A stretch of 64,000 nucleotides of DNA. Origin: Actinomycetota bacterium (GTDB lineage Bacteria > Actinomycetota > Thermoleophilia > Gaiellales > F1-60-MAGs149). The position numbers were made by a program, and so were the translations under genes. The stretch covers positions 124,001-188,000 of the forward strand of contig JAPLCF010000029.1 in NCBI GenBank assembly GCA_026392355.1. Direction: 5' to 3'. Positions 48,709-56,363 of this stretch are shown here, piece after piece. Numbering within the stretch: the stretch's first letter is position 1; each line of letters starts with the position of its first letter. The notes below the pieces were generated by a model. The model worked only from the letters and a program-made list of their open reading frames with translations, made no database searches and had not been told where the DNA came from.

Positions 48709-49743
48709 ATGCTCAGCAACCGTCGACCCACTGCTCTTCTGCTCACCATCGCCTTGGTCTGCACCGCAGCCGTGCTCGCTGCTGCGTGCGGCGGCTCCGG
48801 CGGCGACGACAAGCTCGTCGTGTATTCGGGCCGCGAGCAAGAGCTGGTCGAGCCGCTCTACGCGCAGTTCACCAAAGACACGGGCATCGAGCTCGACGTG
48901 CGCTGGGGCGAGTCGCCCGAGCTGGCCGCAACGATCCGCGAAGAGGGCGACGCCACGCCGGCCGATGTCTTCTACGCGCAGGACGCTGGCTCGATCGGCG
49001 TCCTCGACAGCCAGCTGACACCGCTGCCCCAGGCCGACCTCGACCTCGTCGATGCGCGCTACCGCGACCCGGCTGGACTCTGGGTCGGCGTGACGGGCCG
49101 CATCCGCGTGCTCGCCTACAACACGGATCGCGTCCAGAGCGATGCGCTGCCCGCCTCCGTGCTCGATCTGGCAAGCCCTGACTGGAAGCTCGGCGACATC
49201 GGCGTCGCGCCCACCAACGCCTCGTTCGTCGGCTTCGTCAGCGCCATGCGCGAGACGCTCGGCGATGCGAACACCCAGACCTTCCTCGACGGCCTCGCGA
49301 CGCACGCCAAGACCTTCCAGAAGAACGGCCAGATCGTCGACGCCATCGCCTCCGGCGAGGTCGACACCGGGCTGGTCAACCACTACTACCTGTACGAGAA
49401 GCTCGGCAGCGATCCCAACGCACCGATCGCCAACCACTACTTCGACCCCTCCGACCCCGGGTCGCTCGTCAACGTCTCCGCGGTCGGCATCCTCTCCACG
49501 AGCACGCAGAAGGAAGACGCCGAGACGTTCGTCAACTGGCTGCTCACCAAGGGCCAGGTCTACTTCGCAAACGATGCGGTAGAGCGTGAGTATCCCCTCA
49601 ATGCGTCCCAGCCGGGCTTGGAGCGCGCAGCTGAGCTGCCGCCGCTGGCAGAGCACATGGGCCCCGACGTCGATCTCGCCAAGCTGGGCGAGGACCTCGA
49701 GGGCACGATCGCAATGATCCGTAAGGCAGGGCTCGTCACCTGA
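48709..49743 (+). CDS. iron(III) ABC transporter substrate-binding lipoprotein (FbpA-like)
   Basis: Lipobox LAAACGG; KLVVYSGREQELVEPLYAQFTKDTGIELDVRWGESPELAATIREEGDATPADVFYAQDAGSIGVL. Confidence 0.93.
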   Translation: MLSNRRPTALLLTIALVCTAAVLAAACGGSGGDDKLVVYSGREQELVEPLYAQFTKDTGIELDVRWGESPELAATIREEGDATPADVFYAQDAGSIGVLDSQLTPLPQADLDLVDARYRDPAGLWVGVTGRIRVLAYNTDRVQSDALPASVLDLASPDWKLGDIGVAPTNASFVGFVSAMRETLGDANTQTFLDGLATHAKTFQKNGQIVDAIASGEVDTGLVNHYYLYEKLGSDPNAPIANHYFDPSDPGSLVNVSAVGILSTSTQKEDAETFVNWLLTKGQVYFANDAVEREYPLNASQPGLERAAELPPLAEHMGPDVDLAKLGEDLEGTIAMIRKAGLVT

Positions 49744-49805
49744 GCCGCGCCGCCACCAGCACGTCCCGTCGGGGGCTGCTCGTCCTCGCCACCCTGCCCG
49801 CGCTC

Positions 49806-51347
49806 GTGATCGCGATCGCGCCAATCGTCTATCTCGTGATCCGAGCGACGGCAGGGGGCGGCGCGCAGTCGCTCGACGTCTCGACCATCTGGCCGGCAAC
49901 CGTCCGTACCTTCGCGCTCGCGGTCTTCGTGGCGATCGGTGCGATCGGCATCGGCGTGCCGCTCGCGGTCCTGACGGTCCGCACGAACCTGCCGCTGCGC
50001 CGCATCGCCCTCGTGCTCGGCGCGCTCCCGCTCGTGATCCCGAGCTACGTCGGCGCGCTTGCCCTGCTCGGTGCGCTTGGGCCCCGGGGACTCCTGGCGC
50101 AGGCGCTCGAGCCCGTTGGCGTCTTCCGTCTGCCCACCATCGACGGCCTGCTGGGTTCGACGATCGTGCTCGTCCTCTTCACCTATCCCTACGTGCTCCT
50201 GCTCACGGCGTCGGCCCTACGCCGCATCGACCCGACGCTGGAGCAGGCGGCCCGTGGCATGGGGCGCGGCTCGCTCGACACGTTCCTCAACGTGACGCTG
50301 CCGCAGATCCGCTCCTCGGTGATCGCCGGTGCGCTGCTCGCGGCCCTTTACGCCATGAGCGACTTTGGCGTCGTGAGCCTCCTGCGCTGCACGACCCTGA
50401 CCCGCGAGGCGTTTCTGCGGTACGACGCGCTCTACGATCCCGCCGGCGCCGCCGCGGTCGGACTCGTACTGGCAGCACTGGCGCTGCTGATGGTCGGCGC
50501 CGAGCAGTGGACGCTGCGTGGGTCGACCGTGGCCGCTCGCCGCCGTGTCCGTGCACGCGACGCGGACGTGCCGTTGGAACTCAGCCGCGGTGCTCGTGTC
50601 GGCGCGACCGCATTCGTCACGATCATCGTCTTCCTCGCACTCCTGCTCCCGCTGGCAATTCTCGGCTGGTGGGCCATCACGCTCGTCGGACAGGCCGACC
50701 TGCTCTCGCAGATCATCGAGGTCCTCCCCGCCGCGGGTAATGCCATTGCGGTCTCGGTCGCTGCGGCGGTCGTCTGCCTGCTGCTGGCGCTGCCCGTCGC
50801 CGCGCTCGTGGCCCGCACAGGCGGTCGCCTACCGCGCTGGATCGAGAGCATCTCGTATATCGGCTACGCCTTGCCGGGCATCGTCGTCGGTCTCGGTCTG
50901 GTCTTCTTCGCTATCCGCACCGCGCCGTTCCTCTATCAGACGGTCGCCCTCGTGGTCCTCGCGTACGTCGTGCGACTCCTGCCCCAGGCGATTAGTGGCG
51001 CGCGCAGCGGCTGGGAGCGCGTCGATCCGCGCTTCGAGCAGGCAGCGCGCGGCATGGGGCGTTCTGGCCTCGACACGCTGGTGCGCGTCACGCTGCCGCT
51101 GGCCGCGCCTGGCGTGCTCACCGGCGCGGCCCTGGTGGTCCTGACCGCAATCAAGGAACTGCCCGCCACGCTGCTGCTGCGCCCCAATGGCTTTAACACG
51201 CCGGCCACGATCATCTGGCAGAAGACCAATGTCGCCGAGTACGCCTCGGCGGCGGTGCCAGCGCTGATCCTGATTGCGATCAGCGTGCTACCGGTCTATG
51301 TGCTGCTGATCCGGCCGGAGGCACGCTCCTACCGTCGTTCGACCTAA
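49806..51347 (+). CDS. iron(III) ABC transporter permease (FbpB-like, two permease modules)
   Basis: 513 aa; EQAARGMGRGSLDTFLNVTLPQIRSSVIAGALLA and EQAARGMGRSGLDTLVRVTLPLAAPGVLTGAAL EAA loops. True start may lie upstream (frame open to ~49740). Confidence 0.93.
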   Translation: MIAIAPIVYLVIRATAGGGAQSLDVSTIWPATVRTFALAVFVAIGAIGIGVPLAVLTVRTNLPLRRIALVLGALPLVIPSYVGALALLGALGPRGLLAQALEPVGVFRLPTIDGLLGSTIVLVLFTYPYVLLLTASALRRIDPTLEQAARGMGRGSLDTFLNVTLPQIRSSVIAGALLAALYAMSDFGVVSLLRCTTLTREAFLRYDALYDPAGAAAVGLVLAALALLMVGAEQWTLRGSTVAARRRVRARDADVPLELSRGARVGATAFVTIIVFLALLLPLAILGWWAITLVGQADLLSQIIEVLPAAGNAIAVSVAAAVVCLLLALPVAALVARTGGRLPRWIESISYIGYALPGIVVGLGLVFFAIRTAPFLYQTVALVVLAYVVRLLPQAISGARSGWERVDPRFEQAARGMGRSGLDTLVRVTLPLAAPGVLTGAALVVLTAIKELPATLLLRPNGFNTPATIIWQKTNVAEYASAAVPALILIAISVLPVYVLLIRPEARSYRRST

Positions 51348-52408
51348 GAACGGATGAGCGCGCGGTCGCCGAAGGCGACCGGCACGAGCGCTGCGTGCCC
51401 GGGCTGCGGATCGATGCGCACGCGCTGGCCGATCTCGACCATGTCGACGCTGGGACGGTGCGCGATCGCAATCGAGCCGTCGGGCAGCCGCAGCGTGTAG
51501 AGCACGTCGTGCCCGCGGAAGTCGCGACCCTCGACCACGACGTCGCCCGCCTCGTCGCCGGTCACGCCGACGAGCTCGGGGCGCACGTAGACGCGAACCG
51601 GGCCAGTTGCCTGGCCGAGCAGCGCGTAGCTGCCGAGCGGCGTATCGACGTTCTCGCCGTGGGCGATGCCATCGAGCACATTCGCGCGTCCGAGGAAGTC
51701 GGCGACCTCGCTGCAGAACGGCTTGCGGTAGAGCACCTCGGGCTGATCCACCTGCAGGATGCGGCCCTCGTGCATGACCGCCACACGATCGGAGACGGAC
51801 AGCGCCTCCTCCTGATCATGCGTGACGAAGATGCAGGTGAGTCCCGTCTGGCGCAGGCGACCGATGAGCTCGTTGCGCACGCCGTCGCGCGTGCCCTGGT
51901 CGAGGCTCGAGAACGGCTCGTCAAGCAGAATCAGTTCGGGATCCTGCGCGAGTGCGCGGGCGAGGGCGACGCGCTGCTGCTGGCCGCCCGAGAGTTCGGT
52001 CGGCCGGCGGTCGGCGAGCTCTTCGACGTCGAGCAGTGCGAGGAGTTCGTGCGCGCGTTGGACACCGTCGTGGCGGCGGTCCTTCGGCAATGCGAAGACG
52101 ACGTTCTCCGCCACCGTCAGGTGCGGAAACAAGGCGTAGTCCTGAAACACCATCGCGACGCGGCGATCCTGCGGCGACACCCAGTGATCACCGTCGGCGA
52201 CGACACGGTCGCCAATGGTGATCCGGCCGGCATCCGAGCGCAGGTGCCCGGCGATCAGGTTGAGCAGCGTCGTCTTGCCACAGCCCGACGGGCCAAGGAT
52301 GGCCATGATCTCGCCTGCCTGCACCTCGAGGGAAACATCGTCGAGCGCGGCGACGTCGCCGAAGTGACGACGGACTCCCTCAATGCGCAATGCGGTGGGC
52401 GCGGACAC
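51344..52408 (-). CDS. iron(III) ABC transporter ATPase (FbpC-like)
   Basis: [20 protein letters not shown]...[32 protein letters not shown] plus TOBE-like C-terminus; convergent with the permease. Confidence 0.95.
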   Translation of the reverse strand: MSAPTALRIEGVRRHFGDVAALDDVSLEVQAGEIMAILGPSGCGKTTLLNLIAGHLRSDAGRITIGDRVVADGDHWVSPQDRRVAMVFQDYALFPHLTVAENVVFALPKDRRHDGVQRAHELLALLDVEELADRRPTELSGGQQQRVALARALAQDPELILLDEPFSSLDQGTRDGVRNELIGRLRQTGLTCIFVTHDQEEALSVSDRVAVMHEGRILQVDQPEVLYRKPFCSEVADFLGRANVLDGIAHGENVDTPLGSYALLGQATGPVRVYVRPELVGVTGDEAGDVVVEGRDFRGHDVLYTLRLPDGSIAIAHRPSVDMVEIGQRVRIDPQPGHAALVPVAFGDRALIRS

Positions 52409-52413
52409 GTATG

Positions 52414-52427
52414 GAAGGGTACCCTAA
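52414..52427. promoter_or_regulatory. candidate third iron-regulator operator upstream of the ATPase gene
   Basis: GAAGGGTACCCTAA; 10/14 match to TTAGGTAACCCTAA, immediately 5' of the minus-strand ATPase gene. Confidence 0.45.
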
Positions 52428-52464
52428 CTCTCGGAACGGCGCGGGTGTCGGGCATGCTTTAGAC

Positions 52465-52929
52465 ATGAGCGCATGGCAGAACGACGGCAACGGCCTGACA
52501 TGGCGCGTGATCATCGGCGCCAGCGTGTTTGCGGTGCTCGCGCTCGCGATTGGGTTTTCGGTCGGCACCTACCTCGGCCGGTCGTCCGCTCCGAACCTGC
52601 AGACCCTGGCCGATCAGGTACGCGTGAACGCCACGTCCCTGAATACCCAGCTGGCCCCCGCGAAGGCGAAGTACGACCTCGCCGTGCCCGACGGGAAGAT
52701 CATCGAGCCAACGCCGTACGCCGACGCGCAGGAGCGCATCACGTCCGTCAAGCGGCAACTCGCGAGCCTGCACGTCTCGTTCGAGGCGCTCGCGCCCGGC
52801 GCGTACCTTCGTGCCGTCAGGGCCGTCGATGCCCTGGCAGCTGCTGCGTCAACGCCCGTGCCCGCCGAGCAGTTCGATGTGGTGTTTGCCGAAGCGCAGG
52901 CGGCGATCGGCGTGCTCGCCGGCCAGTAG
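52465..52929 (+). CDS. hypothetical membrane-anchored protein
   Basis: MSAWQNDGNGLTWRVIIGASVFAVLALAIGFSVGTYLG, N-terminal TM, then helical extracytoplasmic region. Confidence 0.65.
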   Translation: MSAWQNDGNGLTWRVIIGASVFAVLALAIGFSVGTYLGRSSAPNLQTLADQVRVNATSLNTQLAPAKAKYDLAVPDGKIIEPTPYADAQERITSVKRQLASLHVSFEALAPGAYLRAVRAVDALAAAASTPVPAEQFDVVFAEAQAAIGVLAGQ

Positions 52930-52930
52930 G

Positions 52931-53224
52931 TCAGAACAGGCGGTTCTGATCGTCCGCCAACGGTGCGTCGCCATGGCGGGTTATCCAGAGACGCCCGGCG
53001 AAACTGCGGAGCTCCTCGCGATCCTCGCCGCCCTCTGCCGCCTGGGCGCGCAGCTGCGCGATCGTGTCGCGCAGAATGCGGTCGACCGCTCCGTCACCGG
53101 CGACGGAGCGCGCACGCGCGACGTTCGCCCGTCGACCGGCGACGCGCCACGCGGAATGGCCGGTCGACGGATCGACCTCGAACTCCACGCCGCCGCCTGG
53201 CGCAACCTGTCGAATCGGTGCCAT
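52931..53224 (-). CDS. hypothetical protein
   Basis: MAPIRQVAPGGGVEFEVDPSTGHSAWRVAGRRANVARARSVAGDGAVDRILRDTIAQLRAQ; ORF with plausible start, no family recognised. Confidence 0.45.
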   Translation of the reverse strand: MAPIRQVAPGGGVEFEVDPSTGHSAWRVAGRRANVARARSVAGDGAVDRILRDTIAQLRAQAAEGGEDREELRSFAGRLWITRHGDAPLADDQNRLF

Positions 53225-53271
53225 GCGGGAATCGTATGGCCACGCGGCGATCTCCGTCTCCTCTACCACCT

Positions 53272-53459
53272 GAGCGCCGCGCCCGATAAGGCGCGACGCT
53301 CGAGGTTGGGAGGAACCGCCGTTGGGCGGTGAGACCGGACGGCCTACTGGGCTCGTCAGGCGACGGATTAGAGGGAGGGACCGTCGCTTGGTCTGAACAG
53401 TACGTGGGAAACATGGACATCTCGTGATCAGAACATCACGGTTTGGTCACAGTCGTAAT
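53272..53459. ncRNA. candidate structured RNA or regulatory region, class unknown
   Basis: Dense stems: GAGCGCCGCGCC-CGATAA-GGCGCGACGCTC, GGTTGGGAGGAACC, CCGCCGTTGGGCGG, GCGACGG(14 nt)CCGTCGC; no supported ORF. Confidence 0.35.
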
Positions 53460-53466
53460 CCCGCTC

Positions 53467-54099
53467 CTAGAGCCCGATTGCGGCCCGTGCGGGTGCCAGA
53501 CAGGCGAGCAACGCCCCGGCAGCCAGAAACGGCACCAGCGGTAGCGTCGCGCCGCGTCCGCGCGCCAGCAGGATGGGCACCGAGATCAGACCGGCGATCA
53601 GCAAGCCGCCCACGACCGCCAGTGGCAGGGCAGCGCCAAGCACCAGCCCGATCATGGCGATCACCTTGACGTCGCCGAGACCAAAGCCCCCTCGAGCGGC
53701 CAGGGCCACGAGCAGCGCCCCCACCCCGCCGATGAGCCCCGCGATGAGGTGCGGCACCAGCTGATCCGGTGCAACGAGCGCCACCACGGCGAGACCGCCC
53801 AGCGCACCGAGCACCACCAGCGTGTCGGGCACGACGCGCCAGGCGATGTCAATCGCGGTCGCCGGCAGCAGCACGGCGAGCAGCACCAGGCCAAGGGCCA
53901 ACGTGCGGTGGTCGGGCGCCGCCGCACCGAGCAGCGCACCGAGCACCGCTCCGACCGTGCACAACACGACGGGGCGGCCAGCACGTGCGGTCCAGGCGGG
54001 TTGGGCGAGTCGCTCGGGGATACCGCGCGGCAGGCGCGCGACGGCGGGCACGGCAAGTAGCCCCAACAGGGCGCCGACGGCGAGCCCGAGCAGGATCAC
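53467..54099 (-). CDS. prepilin peptidase (type IV leader peptidase, A24)
   Basis: ATAIDIAWRVVPDTLVVLGALGG...AARGGFGLGDVKVIAMIGLVLG; GxGDxK motif, multi-TM, GTG start. Confidence 0.9.
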   Translation of the reverse strand: MILLGLAVGALLGLLAVPAVARLPRGIPERLAQPAWTARAGRPVVLCTVGAVLGALLGAAAPDHRTLALGLVLLAVLLPATAIDIAWRVVPDTLVVLGALGGLAVVALVAPDQLVPHLIAGLIGGVGALLVALAARGGFGLGDVKVIAMIGLVLGAALPLAVVGGLLIAGLISVPILLARGRGATLPLVPFLAAGALLACLAPARAAIGL

Positions 54100-54923
54100 G
54101 TGCCGCGCGCGGCGGCCAGCATCGTCTCGAGCGGTGCCGTCTCGCCCGTCCAGAGTTCCAGCGCGTGCGCACCCTGGCGCGCGAGGATCTCGAGGCCATC
54201 GACGACCGCGCACCCGGCTTCGGCGGCCGCGGTAATCAGCGGCGTCGGCGTAGCGTCAGCCCGGTAAGCAAGATCGACGACGACGCGCACGTCGAGCAGG
54301 CGCGACGCCGGCAGCGGCATCCCCTCAGGGTCCACGAGCGCGCCGACCGGGGTGCAGTTGACGATCACAGCCCCGACCGGATCGGGCAGCTCGGCCACCG
54401 CGACCACATCGCCTGTACCGGCGAGATCTGCAGCCAGCGCCGCCGACGCCTCGGGGCGACGCGCGAAGATCTGCACCGTGCAGCCATCCTGCGCCAGCGC
54501 CGCCGCGGCAGCTCGGGCAGAGCCACCCGCACCGAGCACGGTGACGGTGCCCTGGTAGCGCTCCCCCACCTCCGACGAGATCGCCGCGGCAATTGCCGGG
54601 CCGTCGGTCGAGTCGCCGATCAGTCGTCCGTCAGCATCGATCGTGATGGTGTTCACCGACCCGCTCGCCTTGGCAACGGGGCGTAGCTCGTCGACGAGTT
54701 GCGCGACGGCCTCCTTGTGCGGCACCGTCACGTTGGCACCGACGAACCCGAGCGCGTGCAAGCCGCGCAGCGCGTGCTCCAGCTGATCCGCCGTGACGTG
54801 CAGCGGCACGTAGGTCCAGTCGAGGCCCATCTGCTTGAGGGCGGCGTTCTGCATGCGCGGCGAGCGCGAATGCGAGACGGGGTCGCCGATCACGCCGAGC
54901 AATCGTGTGGTTCCGCTGATCAC
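54096..54923 (-). CDS. aroE: shikimate dehydrogenase
   Basis: GTRLLGVIGDPVSHSRSPRMQNAALKQMGLDWTYVPL...FVGANVTVPHKEAVAQLVDEL...NTITIDADGRLIGDSTDGPA...LGAGGSARAAAAAL (GTG start). Confidence 0.96.
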   Translation of the reverse strand: MISGTTRLLGVIGDPVSHSRSPRMQNAALKQMGLDWTYVPLHVTADQLEHALRGLHALGFVGANVTVPHKEAVAQLVDELRPVAKASGSVNTITIDADGRLIGDSTDGPAIAAAISSEVGERYQGTVTVLGAGGSARAAAAALAQDGCTVQIFARRPEASAALAADLAGTGDVVAVAELPDPVGAVIVNCTPVGALVDPEGMPLPASRLLDVRVVVDLAYRADATPTPLITAAAEAGCAVVDGLEILARQGAHALELWTGETAPLETMLAAARGT

Positions 54924-55912
54924 GAGTAGGGGTGTTCTTTCTGGTACTGGAGGAAGGCGTCGTAGCTGTTGGTGAACCAGTGGCGACCCTGCGGATCGTC
55001 CTTGATGGCGTAGTAGTACAGGTAATCGGTCTTCGCCGGGTTGGCAGCCGCCTGCATGGATGCCAGACCGGGGTTGCAGATCGGCGTCGGCGGCAGCCCC
55101 TTGAAGCGCCGCAGATTGTACGGCGAGTCGCTCTGCAGGTCGGTGCCAGTTAGCTCGTCCCATGAGCCGGCGCCGTATTGGACGGATGCATCGATGCCGA
55201 GCGACATGTCGGCGCGCAGGCGGTTGTAGATGACGGAGGCGATCTTGGCGCGATCGTCCGACGCCTGGGCCTCGCGCTCGATCAGCGATGCGATCTTGAG
55301 CACGTCGTAGTTCGTCAGGTTCTTCTGCTTCGCATACGCCATGTCGACGGCAGCCCAGTTGTCGCCGAAGGCACTCAGCTGGTCGGCAACGAGGGCGTCG
55401 GCGTCGGCAGGCACGGCGACATCGTACGTGGCGGGAAAGAGAAAGCCCTCGAGCGTTGTCGCCTGTTCACCGTTGGCGAGAAATCCCGTGGGCGGCTGGT
55501 GCGCATCGAGCGCAGCCTGGTACTGCTTGGGCTTGATCCCGACTTCGCGTACCTCGGCCTTGATGTCCCAGATCGCGTAGCCCTCAGGGATCGTCAAGCG
55601 CGCAGCATCGGCGGTTGGTCCGTTGTTGAGTTGGAAGACGATGCGGTCGTATTCCTCGTTCGTGCGCAGCGCATACGTGCCGGGCTTGAAGCCCTCGCCC
55701 TCGCCGTCGGCAACGATGCGCTCGACGAAGTCGTTGGCGCTGCTCACCACGCCAGCGTCCTCAAGCAGCTGTGCGATCTGGCCGGCCGTCGCACCAGGGG
55801 GGATGGTGACGGTGACCTTCTCGCCGGGTGCGGGTGTGCTGCCGCCACAGGCCGCAAGCACGCCAACGCTCAACAGCCCGAGCAGGAGCACGATGAACCG
55901 CCGGCGCGTCAT
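54920..55912 (-). CDS. mltG: endolytic transglycosylase MltG
   Basis: KVTVTIPPGATAGQIAQLLEDAGVVSSANDFVERI...LEGFLFPATYDV...ASLIEREAQASDDRAKIASVIYNRLRADMSLGIDASVQY...PPTPICNPGLASMQAAANPAKTDYLYY. Confidence 0.96.
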   Translation of the reverse strand: MTRRRFIVLLLGLLSVGVLAACGGSTPAPGEKVTVTIPPGATAGQIAQLLEDAGVVSSANDFVERIVADGEGEGFKPGTYALRTNEEYDRIVFQLNNGPTADAARLTIPEGYAIWDIKAEVREVGIKPKQYQAALDAHQPPTGFLANGEQATTLEGFLFPATYDVAVPADADALVADQLSAFGDNWAAVDMAYAKQKNLTNYDVLKIASLIEREAQASDDRAKIASVIYNRLRADMSLGIDASVQYGAGSWDELTGTDLQSDSPYNLRRFKGLPPTPICNPGLASMQAAANPAKTDYLYYYAIKDDPQGRHWFTNSYDAFLQYQKEHPYS

Positions 55913-56298
55913 GCGTTGCCCTGCCGATCCAGCCAGCCCTGCAGCAGCTCGGCGGCGGCGCGGGCGTCAAGCCCGGCCTCCCCACCCTTGGTCTGCGCGA
56001 CGGCGCTCGTGAAGCGCTCGTCCTCGAACTCGATCGGCACGTCCGTCTGCGGGCGCAGACGCCCGACGAACGCCATCGTGGCGTTGGCCTGGTCACCGCG
56101 CGTGCCGTCGGGCATCAGCGGCAGGCCAACGAGGAGCAGCTCGGCCTCGTGCTCCGCGATCACCTGCAGCAGCCGTGCGGTGCCCTCCTTGGCGCCGATG
56201 CGCTCGATCGTCTCGAGCGGGCGCGCAAGGGTGCCCGAGGGGTCGCACACAGCTACGCCGGTGCGGGCCGATCCGTAGTCGAGTGCCACGACCTTCAC
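55909..56298 (-). CDS. ruvX: Holliday junction resolvase-like YqgF/RuvX
   Basis: VKVVALDYGSARTGVAVCDPSGTLARPLETIER...LLVGLPLMPDGTRGDQANATMAFVGRL...IEFEDERFTSAVA. Confidence 0.93.
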   Translation of the reverse strand: MKVVALDYGSARTGVAVCDPSGTLARPLETIERIGAKEGTARLLQVIAEHEAELLLVGLPLMPDGTRGDQANATMAFVGRLRPQTDVPIEFEDERFTSAVAQTKGGEAGLDARAAAELLQGWLDRQGNA

Positions 56299-56363
56299 AG
56301 GCCGCACCCTAGCCGCTGACGCGCGCCGCACGACGCGCGAAAACGCGCAACTTCGCGCCGGAA

